Shown in pieces: positions 54,512 through 63,866 of a DNA stretch of 64,000 bases. Made by a program: the position numbers and the translations under genes. How positions within the stretch are numbered: position 1 is the stretch's first letter; every line of letters starts with the position of its first letter. The notes beneath the pieces were generated by a model, which saw only the letters and a program-made list of their open reading frames with translations, did no database searches and was not told the DNA's origin. The stretch spans positions 1,860,001-1,924,000 of the forward strand of contig NZ_JBBOBR010000001.1 of NCBI RefSeq assembly GCF_038002165.1, read 5' to 3'. Source of the DNA: Cytobacillus sp. FSL H8-0458 (GTDB lineage Bacteria > Bacillota > Bacilli > Bacillales > Cytobacillaceae).

Positions 54512-56881
54512 ATGGAAGGCAATATTGGGGTCCAGCGCCAGCCAAAATCAAAGTGGAAGAAGTACTCGCTTTGGAGCATCGCTATCATATTCGTGCTATT
54601 GGCTGCAGCCTTGTTCATGATGTATGGTTTTTTGTCCCGCTCTATGCCTAAAACAGATTGGGAAATCAGAATAGGCTCCATCTCTAAGGAAGTAATGGTC
54701 AATCGCGATGGCAGCGGAGTCCCGCACATACTTGCTGCCAATGAACGGGACCTTTTTATTGCACAGGGCTATGTACAGGCCCAGGATCGTCTTTTTCAGA
54801 TGGATTTAAGCAGGCGTCAGGCATCGGGAAGATTGAGTGAAGTAATCGGAGAGGCTACGGTTGGAAATGATAAATATTTTAGAACACTTGGTCTGAGAAG
54901 GGCTGCAGAAGCATCCTATGAAGCATACTCCCCTGAAGCAAAACAGATTTTAGGCTGGTTTGCGGAAGGAGTAAATCTTTATATTAAAGAGGTTAAAGAA
55001 AATGGAAAAATGCCTGTTGAATTTTCCATACTCGGCTATGAACCTGAAGAATGGTCTCCAGTGGATTCGCTCACTATAGGCAAATACATGGCATATGATC
55101 TTGGCGGACACTGGGAAAGCCAGGCATTCCGCTATTATCTCCTACAGCATTTTCCGGAAGATAAAGCATATGAACTATTCCCCTCATACCCGGAAGAAGC
55201 CCCATACATAATAGGAAAAAACAACTTAAATATTGAGGAAAGCTTTGCATCTGTAATCACGCCTCCTGAATTTAACGGAAGCAATAACTGGGTGGCAGCC
55301 GGCACTAAAACGGCATCCGGAAAGCCTATTTTGGCAGATGACCCTCATTTATCACTCAGCACACCTTCCATCTGGTATCAAATGCACCTGGAGTCCCCCG
55401 AAATGAATGTCAGCGGTGTCATTTTTGCCGGCACCCCAGGCATCATCCTCGGTCACAATAAAGATATTGCATGGGGAGTAACTAATACAGGACCAGATGT
55501 TCAGGATTTGTATATTGAAAAAAGGAATCCCTCCAATATAAATGAGTTTCTATTCAATGAAAAGTGGGAAAAGGCAGAAGTAATAGAAGAACCCATTAAG
55601 GTAAAAGGCAAAGAGCCAATTAGCTATAAAGTAACGATTACACGCCACGGACCTGTGATTTCGGAATTTGCTGGAGACAGCGGCAAGGATAACGTTCTTT
55701 CTTTGCAATGGACAGCACTTCAGCCTTCAAAAGAGCTGGAAGCCATTCTGAAAATGAATAAATCATCAGACTGGAATCAGTTTGAACAAGCATTGGAGTT
55801 ATTTCATACACCTGCCCAAAACTTTGTATTTGCTTCTCCGGATGGAACTATAGCTTATAAAGCAAATGGTAAAATCCCCATCAGAAAGAAAGGAGACGGA
55901 CTGCTACCAGTGCCCGGCTGGTCTGATGAATATGAATGGAAAGGCTACATTCCTTATGACCAGCTGCCTAAAACGATCAATCCCGAAGAAGGCTATATAT
56001 CAACGGCAAACAATAGGGTGATTGGTGACAGCTACCCTTACCATATCAGTCATGATTGGGCACAGCCGTATAGGCAAATGCGCATTCAGGAATTTCTGAA
56101 CAGCAAGGATAATCTTACACCTGAAGACATGATGGCACTGCAAATGGATCAAAAAAACCTGCAGGCAAAAGAATTTATCCCAATGTTTCTGCACGAAATG
56201 AAAGAGCCATCTTCAGTCCTTGAAAAGGAGGCTTTATCCATCCTGAGTAATTGGGATTATAATGACAGCAAGGATGAAGCAGCCCCTCTCATTTTCAATC
56301 TTTGGATGAAAAGCATATCCGATATTCTTTTTGAAGATCAGATCTCACCCCAGATGAGGAAGCTCTTCAAAGGGCAAAAGCAGGCAGTGGATGCATTATT
56401 GAGAACTGCAGCAAATGGAAAGGAAGGCATCTGGATTGAAGAAAAGGGGGGATTGCAGGAAATCCTTTCCCAATCATTGAGTACAGCGGTCCAGGAAGCT
56501 GAAGATCTTCAAGGAAGCAGCCCGTCTAAGTGGAAATGGGGTAACTATCATCAATTAGCTTTTTCCCATCCGCTTTCAAGTGTAAAACCATTAAACTATT
56601 TGTTTAATAGACAGGGACGGATTCCTGTTGGCGGCAGCTCAGTCACTGTTCAGGCGGCAGCCCACAAAGACGATGGCACTGTGAATCATGGAGGCTCCTG
56701 GAGATTTGTGATTGATACACAAAACATGAATACTGCCTACCATCTGGTGGGACCAGGGCAATCCGGACATCCTCTAAGCCAGTGGTACCATGATCAGATG
56801 AATGACTGGGCAGAAGGGAACTATCATAAAACAGCCCTCACTGAAGAAAAAACCAGACATACACTTTTATTAAAACCTTGA
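54512..56881 (+). CDS. Penicillin acylase family (Ntn-hydrolase) protein
   Basis: The 789-residue protein has an N-terminal membrane anchor (~residues 20-43) and the penicillin-amidase fold: alpha region with YVQAQDRLFQMDLSRRQASG, a junction FNGSNNWVAAG where Ser (~residue 257) is the expected N-terminal nucleophile of the beta chain after autocleavage, and the later GTPGIILGHNKDIAWG and RIPVGGSSVTV segments. It should act outside the cell on N-acyl compounds such as acyl-homoserine lactones or phenylacetyl amides. It is 20 nt after the MaoC pair and may be cotranscribed. Confidence 0.88.
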   Translation: MEGNIGVQRQPKSKWKKYSLWSIAIIFVLLAAALFMMYGFLSRSMPKTDWEIRIGSISKEVMVNRDGSGVPHILAANERDLFIAQGYVQAQDRLFQMDLSRRQASGRLSEVIGEATVGNDKYFRTLGLRRAAEASYEAYSPEAKQILGWFAEGVNLYIKEVKENGKMPVEFSILGYEPEEWSPVDSLTIGKYMAYDLGGHWESQAFRYYLLQHFPEDKAYELFPSYPEEAPYIIGKNNLNIEESFASVITPPEFNGSNNWVAAGTKTASGKPILADDPHLSLSTPSIWYQMHLESPEMNVSGVIFAGTPGIILGHNKDIAWGVTNTGPDVQDLYIEKRNPSNINEFLFNEKWEKAEVIEEPIKVKGKEPISYKVTITRHGPVISEFAGDSGKDNVLSLQWTALQPSKELEAILKMNKSSDWNQFEQALELFHTPAQNFVFASPDGTIAYKANGKIPIRKKGDGLLPVPGWSDEYEWKGYIPYDQLPKTINPEEGYISTANNRVIGDSYPYHISHDWAQPYRQMRIQEFLNSKDNLTPEDMMALQMDQKNLQAKEFIPMFLHEMKEPSSVLEKEALSILSNWDYNDSKDEAAPLIFNLWMKSISDILFEDQISPQMRKLFKGQKQAVDALLRTAANGKEGIWIEEKGGLQEILSQSLSTAVQEAEDLQGSSPSKWKWGNYHQLAFSHPLSSVKPLNYLFNRQGRIPVGGSSVTVQAAAHKDDGTVNHGGSWRFVIDTQNMNTAYHLVGPGQSGHPLSQWYHDQMNDWAEGNYHKTALTEEKTRHTLLLKP

Positions 56882-56984
56882 AAAAACGGTCATATATCAT
56901 AAAATGTTTCTTTTTGTTCATAGTTTTTTCATAAATTTCATGTACAATATTAAACATACAGGCAGGGAAAAAGGAGTTTTTTAG

Positions 56985-57119
56985 ATGGCTAAAAAACAGC
57001 TGGTTGATTTAGTAAACCGATTAAAGAAATCCGGTATTAAAGTAAGCTTCTCAAAGCCAAGATCAAAAACTTTAATACTCATTGACCAAAACAAAAATTT
57101 ATCTTCTTCTGCGAACTAG
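56985..57119 (+). CDS. 44-residue basic hypothetical protein
   Basis: The ATG follows AAAAAGGAG at 8-nt spacing and the gene ends just before a strong terminator. The product is basic (MAKKQLVDLVNRLKKSG-, SFSKPRSKTLILI) with an amphipathic N-terminal helix. No family was recognised. Confidence 0.55.
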   Translation: MAKKQLVDLVNRLKKSGIKVSFSKPRSKTLILIDQNKNLSSSAN

Positions 57120-57122
57120 GTT

Positions 57123-57160
57123 AAAAAAAATGGCGGATCCTAATATCCGCCATTTTTTTG
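57123..57160. terminator. Bidirectional terminator
   Basis: AATGGCGGAT and ATCCGCCATT with a 6-nt loop and A/T runs on both sides. Confidence 0.85.
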
Positions 57161-57760
57161 TTATATTTGCTTCATTATCTTTTTGAAAACTTCATTCCTG
57201 TCAAAATCTTCTCCCATAGGAAACTTCTTAATAAATTTATTATTCTCGTCAAGCAAATACACAAAGGTGCTATGAACATAGAAGCCATCACCGGGATCAC
57301 GGTATTGAAATTGGAAAGTGTTTGCGAGCTCCTGAATTTCTGCCTGATCCTTTTTCAGTGTATCAGGATCAGCAGTAAGAAAAATCCAATTCTTATCATT
57401 TTCGATTTCAAAGGTGCTTCTATATCTTTTTAGAACATCAGTGGTGTCCCTATAAGGGTCGATCGTTACTGTAATGAATTGCACTTTATCACCAAATACG
57501 CCCTCATTAGCAAGATCACTTTTCAGGAGATTCATCCTTTGGGTAGTCGTTGGACATATATCCGGACAGTGCGTATAAATAAATTCAACAAGCTTAAGTT
57601 TTTCATCAGATTCTGCAAAGTCGTATACCTTCTCATCATCGGTTAAAAGTGTAATATGTTCAGGTATCTTCGCTGTCATATCACGTATGATAAAAAAAGA
57701 AATGCCGGCAGCTATGCCTAATATTACAATAATAGCGGAAATCATATATACTTTTTTCAT
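57161..57760 (-). CDS. SCO family copper/redox protein
   Basis: The 199-residue protein has an N-terminal membrane anchor (residues 5-26) and a thioredoxin-like domain with the SCO motif CPDIC (~residue 69) and the distal His in YVHSTF (~158), the three copper ligands. It helps load the CuA centre of cytochrome c oxidase at the outer membrane face. GGGAGGGG precedes the ATG at 57760. It resembles B. subtilis YpmQ but lies in a different context. Confidence 0.88.
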   Translation of the reverse strand: MKKVYMISAIIVILGIAAGISFFIIRDMTAKIPEHITLLTDDEKVYDFAESDEKLKLVEFIYTHCPDICPTTTQRMNLLKSDLANEGVFGDKVQFITVTIDPYRDTTDVLKRYRSTFEIENDKNWIFLTADPDTLKKDQAEIQELANTFQFQYRDPGDGFYVHSTFVYLLDENNKFIKKFPMGEDFDRNEVFKKIMKQI

Positions 57761-57863
57761 TATTTCCCCTCCCAATATAAGGATAAATAATATCCATCAG
57801 AAATCCTATGGATAATCTGTGAACTTATTTAATAAAGGGAAACTTTTAAAGGTGATTCAATTT

Positions 57864-57893
57864 AAAAAAGGAACCCCGCAAGGTTCCTTTTTT
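57864..57893 (-). terminator. Terminator of aldehyde dehydrogenase gene
   Basis: AAAAAAGGAACC pairs with GGTTCCTTTTTT over a 6-nt loop. Confidence 0.85.
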
Positions 57894-57903
57894 GATCTGT
57901 CCA

Positions 57904-59388
57904 TTATTTCATTGAGATCCAGACACTCTTAACTTCAGTATAGTTATCCAGAGCGTATGAGCCCATTTCACGGCCGATTCCGGATTGCTTATAGCCGCCA
58001 AATGGAGATGCAGCATCAAAAGCGTTGTAGCAGTTTACCCAAACAGTACCAGCGCGGAGTTTATTGGCCACATAGTGTGCATTTGCAACATCACGAGTCC
58101 AAACTCCTGCAGCTAAACCATATTCGCTGTTATTGGCACGGTTAATTAATTCGTCAATATCATCATAAGGCATAGCCGAAATAACCGGTCCGAAGATTTC
58201 TTCCTTTGCAATTGTCATTTCATCATTAACATCTGCAAAGATAGTAGGGGAGACGAAGTAACCTTGCTCCTGCGGCTTGTCTCCTCCTGCTACAAGCTGA
58301 GCACCTTCACTTAGGCCTTTTTCAATGTACCCAAGAACGCGGTTTTGCTGCTCAGCAGAAACAAGCGGGCCAATTTCTGTGTCAGCATGAATTCCGGCAC
58401 CTTGCTTGATTTTTTTTGCGTGTGAAGCCATGTCAGCTACAACATTATCAAACTGCTTTTTCTGAATGAAAACACGGGAGCCGGCACAGCAAACCTGTCC
58501 CTGGTTGAACATAACACCGTTAAGAGCTCCAGGAATTGCCTTTGATAAATCAGCATCCGGCAGGATAATGTTCGGAGACTTGCCGCCAAGCTCAAGCGTA
58601 ACCCGCTTCAAAGTCTTTGAAGCATTGGACATAATCTGTTTACCTACTTCAGTAGAACCAGTAAAGGCAATTTTATCTACCAGCGGATGGTCAACAAGCG
58701 GCTGTCCAGCTGTTTCTCCAAAACCTGGGACAATATTGATAACCCCTGGAGGGAAGCCTGCCTGATCCATTAACTCAGCAAGATATAAAGCGGAAAGAGG
58801 TGTTTGCTCCGCTGGTTTAAGAACAACCGTACATCCCGTTGCAAGGGCAGCACCCAGCTTCCACATTGCCATAAGAAGAGGGAAGTTCCAAGGGATGATT
58901 TGCCCCACTACACCAACAGCCTCATGGCGGGTATAGTTGAAGAATGGACCGCTGACAGGAATAGTCTGTCCGACAATCTTCGTAGACCAGCCTGCATAGT
59001 AGCGCATATGTTCAATTGCCAAAGGAATATCGGCATTTGTTGTTTCACGGATTGGCTTTCCATTATCCAATGTCTCAAGCTGTGCTAATTCTTCACTGTT
59101 TTCTTCCATAAGATCAGCAAGCTTGTACATCAGGCGGCTGCGCTTGGAAGCGCTCATTTTAGACCATTTGCCTTCATCAAAAGCCTTTCGGGCTGCTTTT
59201 ACTGCCAGATCAATATCTTCTGCTCCGGCTTCGAAAACAGTAGCCAGAACTTCTCCTGTTGCCGGGTTATACGTATCAAACGTTTTCTGTGATTTGCTTT
59301 CAACAAATTCACCATTGATATATAATTTCTTCTTTCCGCTTAAGAACTTTTCTACCTTTTCTTTTAAACCTGCAGTTAACTGACTCAT
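57904..59388 (-). CDS. dhaS: NAD(P)-dependent aldehyde dehydrogenase (DhaS-like)
   Basis: The 494-residue enzyme oxidises aldehydes to acids. Motifs: [20 protein letters not shown] (cofactor region), [21 protein letters not shown] (catalytic Glu), GQVCCAGSR (nucleophile Cys), EEIFGPV and the C-terminal [15 protein letters not shown]. Length and sequence match DhaS-type ALDHs. TAAGGAGG precedes the ATG, and a cre-like site lies 65 nt upstream. Confidence 0.93.
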   Translation of the reverse strand: MSQLTAGLKEKVEKFLSGKKKLYINGEFVESKSQKTFDTYNPATGEVLATVFEAGAEDIDLAVKAARKAFDEGKWSKMSASKRSRLMYKLADLMEENSEELAQLETLDNGKPIRETTNADIPLAIEHMRYYAGWSTKIVGQTIPVSGPFFNYTRHEAVGVVGQIIPWNFPLLMAMWKLGAALATGCTVVLKPAEQTPLSALYLAELMDQAGFPPGVINIVPGFGETAGQPLVDHPLVDKIAFTGSTEVGKQIMSNASKTLKRVTLELGGKSPNIILPDADLSKAIPGALNGVMFNQGQVCCAGSRVFIQKKQFDNVVADMASHAKKIKQGAGIHADTEIGPLVSAEQQNRVLGYIEKGLSEGAQLVAGGDKPQEQGYFVSPTIFADVNDEMTIAKEEIFGPVISAMPYDDIDELINRANNSEYGLAAGVWTRDVANAHYVANKLRAGTVWVNCYNAFDAASPFGGYKQSGIGREMGSYALDNYTEVKSVWISMK

Positions 59389-59452
59389 ATAATTCCTCCT
59401 TAAAATAGTAGTCTATGTATTTCCATGCTGCAAAACTTTAGAAGAATACTAT

Positions 59453-59466
59453 TGGTAACGCTTACA
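59453..59466 (-). promoter_or_regulatory. cre-like site before aldehyde dehydrogenase gene
   Basis: TGGTAACGCTTACA (plus strand) fits TGNAANCGNTTNCA with one mismatch and lies 65 nt before the start codon. Confidence 0.55.
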
Positions 59467-59553
59467 TCAATACTTTAACATTAATAAAAATATAAAATCA
59501 ACTCTGAATTAAAATAATTTTCAGATAATCTTCGACATTTATCGCCTTTAACA

Positions 59554-59590
59554 TCAAAAAAAATAGCATACCGGTTATCCAGTATGCTAT
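59554..59590 (-). terminator. Terminator of nucleoside transporter gene
   Basis: ATAGCATACCGG and CCAGTATGCTAT (one mismatch) with a T run on the minus strand. Confidence 0.8.
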
Positions 59591-59597
59591 CAGACTA

Positions 59598-60815
59598 TTA
59601 AATTAACATTCCTGCAATCGCTGCACTTAGTAGAGAGGCAAGAGCTCCAGCTATTACTGCACGGATGCCAAGCTTGGCAATATCATTCCTGCGGTCAGGA
59701 GCCAGGTTGCCGAGGCCGCCCAAAAGGATGGCCATAGAGGAAATGTTCGCAAAGCCGCAAAGCGCGAAGCTTACTACTGCAACAGTCTTAGGAGACAGGC
59801 TGCTGATTTCAGGAGCAAAAGCTGAGTAAGCAACGAATTCATTCAACACAAGCTTTTGGCCGATATACCCGCCAGCCTGTACAGCTTCAGCCCAAGGGAC
59901 TCCAACTGCAAATGCAAGTGGGGCAAATATAAAGCCTAGAATCATTTCAAGTGTTAAGTTTTCAAGACCGAAAAGTCCGCCTGCAAAACCAATGATTCCA
60001 TTAATTAACGCAACTAAAGCAATGAAAGCAAGAAGCATGGCACCAATATTTAAGGCAAGCATTAAACCATCACTCGCACCACGGGCCGCAGCATCCACGA
60101 TATTGACAGATTGTGTATCTTTTTCAATGGTAATATCATCAGTTGTTTCAGATTTCTCAGTTTCAGGCATCATCATTTTAGCCATAACAAGGCCAGCAGG
60201 AGCTGCCATAAAACTTGCTGCAAGCAGGTATTCCAGTGGAACGCCAAGCAATGAATAACCTATTAGAACAGAACCTGCTACGGAAGCCAAACCGCCTGTC
60301 ATGACAGCGAATAATTCTGACTTTGTCATTTTGCTGATGAAAGGGCGGACGATAAGAGGTGCCTCTGTCTGTCCGACAAAAATATTGGCAGCGGCAGAAA
60401 TCGATTCTGCCTTACTTGTTCCAAGCAGCTTAGCAAGGCCTCCGCCAATGACTTTAATAATAATTTGCATGATCCCTGTATAATATAGAACAGAGATTAG
60501 GGAAGAGAAGAAAATAACAACTGTCAGGACTTGAAAAGCAAATACGAACCCAACACCTGAACCCTCCTGGAACAGGCCTCCAAAGAGAAAGTTAACTCCT
60601 TCATTGGCATAACTCACAATGTCATTTACTGCAAAAGTTAATTTTTCCAGTGCCTTTTTCCCAAGATCCCATTTAAGTACGGCAAAGGCAAAGGCAAACT
60701 GAATGGCAAGACCGCCAAGAATTGTACGTAAATTGATCGCTTTGCGATTTGATGAAAGAAGGAAAGCTATCCCCAATACGGTCACAATCCCCAATATACC
60801 CCAGATAAAACTCAT
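59598..60815 (-). CDS. nupC: NupC-family concentrative nucleoside transporter
   Basis: The 405-residue membrane protein has about nine segments, the N-terminal Nucleos_tra2_N region, the Gate domain, and the C-terminal domain with GFIFAPLAFAVGVPWAEAV and FALCGFANISSMAILLGG. It imports nucleosides with protons or sodium. The ATG at 60815 has GAGGTG upstream; the longer open frame has none. B. subtilis has three paralogues (nupC, yutK, pupG); which one is closest cannot be told. A cre-like site lies 33 nt upstream. Confidence 0.9.
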   Translation of the reverse strand: MSFIWGILGIVTVLGIAFLLSSNRKAINLRTILGGLAIQFAFAFAVLKWDLGKKALEKLTFAVNDIVSYANEGVNFLFGGLFQEGSGVGFVFAFQVLTVVIFFSSLISVLYYTGIMQIIIKVIGGGLAKLLGTSKAESISAAANIFVGQTEAPLIVRPFISKMTKSELFAVMTGGLASVAGSVLIGYSLLGVPLEYLLAASFMAAPAGLVMAKMMMPETEKSETTDDITIEKDTQSVNIVDAAARGASDGLMLALNIGAMLLAFIALVALINGIIGFAGGLFGLENLTLEMILGFIFAPLAFAVGVPWAEAVQAGGYIGQKLVLNEFVAYSAFAPEISSLSPKTVAVVSFALCGFANISSMAILLGGLGNLAPDRRNDIAKLGIRAVIAGALASLLSAAIAGMLI

Positions 60816-60847
60816 GTTGGACACCTCATTTGTTGAATTTAGATTAA

Positions 60848-60861
60848 TGAAAACGTTTTTA
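60848..60861 (-). promoter_or_regulatory. cre-like site before nucleoside transporter
   Basis: TGAAAACGTTTTTA (plus strand) fits the CcpA consensus with one mismatch, 33 nt before the start codon, a position suited to blocking transcription. Confidence 0.5.
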
Positions 60862-60901
60862 CGAAACGTCAAAAATATAGACCTCTGATTAAAGAGGTTT
60901 G

Positions 60902-61158
60902 TGAATAGACGTCAGACATCTAACTTAATTACATGTCCATTTTAACATGAATCCGTTTGCAGTAAAGAGTTTTTTTCTTTCCAAATGAAATTGGATGAAT
61001 AATCTCCTATTTTTGTTCACATTTTCGGCGATTTTACTTTCTTCCTATATTATTAAATGTTGGGACATTTCGATTTAATTTTAATCCTCTGTTACATCTG
61101 CCCATTCGGGACAAACATCATGTTCATACACTGTCACTAGACGTCAGGAGGTGTTAGA
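60902..61158. other. Intergenic region without recognised gene
   Basis: Between the divergent transporter and YjcZ-type genes. A small hairpin (AACCTCT/AGAGGT) lies at about 60880-60900, and TAGACGTCAG occurs twice (60906-60915 and 61138-61147). Nothing else was recognised. Confidence 0.4.
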
Positions 61159-61260
61159 ATGGGTGCAGGCGCAGGATATGGCGGCGGTTTTGCTTTAATC
61201 GTTGTCCTGTTTATACTTCTAATCATTGTTGGTGCTGCTTACGTTGGCTGGGGATATTAA
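61159..61260 (+). CDS. yjcZ: YjcZ-family sporulation miniprotein
   Basis: A 33-residue protein with a Gly-rich start ([12 protein letters not shown]) and one membrane segment ([16 protein letters not shown]), the pattern of YjcZ/SscA-type sporulation proteins. CAGGAGGTG lies 7 nt before the ATG and a terminator follows. These miniproteins are made in the mother cell or spore and help coat or membrane assembly; the exact role is unclear. Confidence 0.85.
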   Translation: MGAGAGYGGGFALIVVLFILLIIVGAAYVGWGY

Positions 61261-61286
61261 AGGATAAATGAACATGTAAACTGCTT

Positions 61287-61317
61287 AAAATCTGCCTTGA
61301 TCAGGGCAGATTTTTTG
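61287..61317 (+). terminator. Terminator after YjcZ-type gene
   Basis: AAAATCTGCC and GGCAGATTTT with an 8-nt loop, then TTTTTG. Confidence 0.85.
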
Positions 61318-61407
61318 TTTACACGCATAGAGTTTGATTTGAATCGTATGATAATCGGTTTAATGTCCAAAATAAGGATAGTTCTTATTTCGAAGGAGGG
61401 ATTCTTC

Positions 61408-61617
61408 ATGAATAAAAAAGACAATAATGATGTCACGAATATTGCTGGCAGATTTTATGAAACTGAGGATTATAAAAGAAATGATCAGCTTTCATCAGGA
61501 CTCGCAACAACTCATGAGCAGGTAAGTGACACCTATATGGAAGGGCAGGCGGATGCCGTTATTGAGGATGTAGTTGGCGTGGATATTTCCATTCCCCGTA
61601 AAGGGTATGATGAATAA
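61408..61617 (+). CDS. yozQ: YozQ-like (DUF4025) small protein
   Basis: The 69-residue acidic protein contains YKRNDQLSSGLATTHEQVSD and TYMEGQADAVIEDV, followed by IPRKGYDE, matching my recollection of the DUF4025/YozQ family, unknown in function. The ATG at 61408 has AAGGAGGG 7 nt upstream. Confidence 0.6.
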   Translation: MNKKDNNDVTNIAGRFYETEDYKRNDQLSSGLATTHEQVSDTYMEGQADAVIEDVVGVDISIPRKGYDE

Positions 61618-61639
61618 CGGATAGAAAGGAGGCATTTCA

Positions 61640-61801
61640 ATGGCGCCGAGAGATGCTCAAGACGATCTGAGCCAGTACAAAATGCCGGAAGTTCTTCGAA
61701 AAAAGAGGACTTCTTCCTATCGGGTGGGCTATCAGGCTACTACAGGCAATCAGACACCTGGTGAAGCCGAAGCAGGCAAAAGGACAGATGAAGAAAATTA
61801 A
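61640..61801 (+). CDS. 53-residue hydrophilic hypothetical protein
   Basis: It follows the YozQ-like gene by 22 nt, with AAAGGAGG 8 nt before the ATG, and ends before a terminator, so the two form an operon. The sequence (MAPRDAQDDLSQYKMPEVLR-, then RTSSYRVGYQATTGNQTPG) is highly polar and probably disordered. Not recognised; a spore-associated role would fit the neighbours but is unproven. Confidence 0.6.
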   Translation: MAPRDAQDDLSQYKMPEVLRKKRTSSYRVGYQATTGNQTPGEAEAGKRTDEEN

Positions 61802-61823
61802 TTTGCACTGCTAATTGAATTAG

Positions 61824-61859
61824 AAAGAGAGGATGTTATATAAAACATCTTCTCTTTTT
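61824..61859 (+). terminator. Terminator after miniprotein operon
   Basis: AAAGAGAGGATGTT pairs with AACATCTTCTCTTT, then a T run. Confidence 0.8.
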
Positions 61860-61890
61860 GCATATTTGGGATTTTGCATAGAAAAACGGA

Positions 61891-62949
61891 TTATTCCACT
61901 TGAATTTTTATCTTTTGCACAGCATTATATCCATATCCTTTTCTGTTCCAATAAGGCTTTATTGGCTGAATGTTGCCCTCTGAATCAGCGGCCCGCACAA
62001 GAATGGTATATTCACCCTTGTTTGCCTCCCAATTAAAATGCCACTTTACCCAGGAGTATTTATCGTTTCCTCTGTATTTAAGCGACGCTTTGCTCCAGGT
62101 ATCCCCATGATCAAAGCTTATTGCGACTTCATTAATTGTACCAGTTCCAGTCCAGGCAATACCTTTTATAACATGTAACCCCTCATTAACAATGGCATGA
62201 TCCAATGGGTGCTGGATTGTGCTGTTAACATTTATGGCGGTAACAGGCTTTTTATCTAAATCGCTATCTTCATTAGGATAGTAAACGTAATCTTTTGTTT
62301 GAAAAGGGCCATTAAATTCATGCTGAATAATAAATATATTTCTAAGCCACTTAACGGAGGCCATTGCATACCATTGAGGGACAATTAGCCGAAAAGGATA
62401 ACCATGCTTATAAGGTAGGGGCTTGCCGTTATATTCATATGCTACAATCGTATCTTCATGGAGTGCCTTTTCAATTGGCAGGCTTCTCGCATAGTAAAAG
62501 GATTCTTTGAAATCTTTTCGCTCACCGAAATCCATTCCCACAAACACAGCTTCTTTACTTCCATCCAAAAGACCTGCTTTATCCAGCAGCTCTTTCAAAG
62601 GCGCTCCTTTCCATTTCCCCTGACTGACTGCTCCCTCTTCCCATTGCTCACCAAAAACCTTTGGCTTAAACTTTGCTCTGTTATTGCCGGCGCATTCCAG
62701 AGGGACCAGAATTTCTTTGAATGGAAAGCGGATAAGTTCATTAAAAGATATTTCCATCGGTTTATAAACGTTCCCGGCAATCGACAATACTAAATTCTGG
62801 GAATGAATTTGCGGGTATGCAAAATGGTTCCTTAGATAGAAATAATCCTGCGGTGTTTTCCAGTTCTCCAGAAAATGAATGGGGGACTCCTGATTTTCCG
62901 GGGTCAGACTGAGTGTTTTCAAATAAGGTACTGATAGACGCCTATTCAT
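61891..62949 (-). CDS. Sulfite oxidase-like molybdopterin enzyme
   Basis: The 352-residue protein joins an oxidoreductase molybdopterin-binding domain (~50-215) to a Mo-co dimerisation domain (~245-350). The molybdenum-ligand Cys is in PLECAGNNR (~residue 87), and HGYPFRLIVPQWYAMASVKW is the conserved substrate/cofactor segment. Neither a signal peptide nor a twin-arginine motif is seen (MNRRLSVPY has RR but no hydrophobic core), so it is probably cytosolic, unlike exported relatives. GAGGTGATGGTCC precedes the ATG. Confidence 0.88.
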   Translation of the reverse strand: MNRRLSVPYLKTLSLTPENQESPIHFLENWKTPQDYFYLRNHFAYPQIHSQNLVLSIAGNVYKPMEISFNELIRFPFKEILVPLECAGNNRAKFKPKVFGEQWEEGAVSQGKWKGAPLKELLDKAGLLDGSKEAVFVGMDFGERKDFKESFYYARSLPIEKALHEDTIVAYEYNGKPLPYKHGYPFRLIVPQWYAMASVKWLRNIFIIQHEFNGPFQTKDYVYYPNEDSDLDKKPVTAINVNSTIQHPLDHAIVNEGLHVIKGIAWTGTGTINEVAISFDHGDTWSKASLKYRGNDKYSWVKWHFNWEANKGEYTILVRAADSEGNIQPIKPYWNRKGYGYNAVQKIKIQVE

Positions 62950-63094
62950 GGACCATCACCTCTATTAATGAATACAAGGCAATGCAAAAGCTTAGAACTA
63001 TGACTATCTGAACTGCATTTATTCGTGCTAAGTTTAATGCCGGCATTTTGAAGGAATAATCTTTAATAAAAAAATGCTGAAGGGCGGTAAAAGC

Positions 63095-63835
63095 ATGAAG
63101 GAAGACTTACAGGTAACAGGCCACAGACCTTTTCCGCTGCCTGATAAACCCTGGGTGATGGAGCAAATATGGAATGATGTTCTGTTTGCACATTGGCCGG
63201 TACCGGCAGAAAAAATGGAAAAGTATATTCCTTCTCAGTTAACACTAGATACATTTAACGGCGAAGCCTGGATTGGAATTATACCTTTCTGGATCAGCAG
63301 AATGAGAGTCCGCGGCTTGCCGCCATTGCCGATGATGAAAACAATGAATGAACTGAATGTAAGAACTTATGTAGAGTATGGAGGAAAGAAAGGTGTGTAT
63401 TTTTTCAGCCTGGATGCCAATAATTTTTTAGCGGTCACAGGAGCCAGAATGCTATATTTCCTTCCCTATATGAATGCCGAAATGAAAGTTGATAGGACAG
63501 AAGGACTCATTAATTATGAAAGCAGGCGAAAAAAAGCAAATAAAGGGAGCGGACAATTCAAAGCCCTATATAAGAAAGGTTCCAGCCCATTTAATTCACA
63601 TGCAGGGTCACTTGATGAATGGCTGACTGAGAGATATTGCCTATGGGTAACAAAAGGTGACATGGTTTTCCGCGGGGATATCCATCATACAAAATGGCAG
63701 CTGCATAAAGCTTCCTGTTCGATACACGAAAATACCATGGCATCATTTTTGCCCGGCAAGTACTTGATGGGCGAACCAATTTTACACTACTCCCCTCAAA
63801 AGCATGCCTATTTTTGGCCTTTAACAAGGGAGTAA
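63095..63835 (+). CDS. yqjF: DUF2071 (YqjF-like) protein
   Basis: The 246-residue cytosolic protein has the family start PWVMEQIWNDVLFAHWPVP, then GEAWIGIIPFWISRMRVRG, NVRTYVEYGGKKGVYFFSLD and the late YCLWVTKGD segment. DUF2071/YqjF proteins fold like acetoacetate decarboxylase, but the function is unknown. The ATG at 63095 follows AAGGGCGG; a second ATG at 63074 is less well placed. Confidence 0.85.
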   Translation: MKEDLQVTGHRPFPLPDKPWVMEQIWNDVLFAHWPVPAEKMEKYIPSQLTLDTFNGEAWIGIIPFWISRMRVRGLPPLPMMKTMNELNVRTYVEYGGKKGVYFFSLDANNFLAVTGARMLYFLPYMNAEMKVDRTEGLINYESRRKKANKGSGQFKALYKKGSSPFNSHAGSLDEWLTERYCLWVTKGDMVFRGDIHHTKWQLHKASCSIHENTMASFLPGKYLMGEPILHYSPQKHAYFWPLTRE

Positions 63836-63866
63836 AACTTTGAAAGATGTTACCCATTTAATTATT

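Noticed and set aside
63591-63857. 88-codon frame opposite the DUF2071 gene
   Set aside because: It is an antisense shadow of a well-supported coding region.
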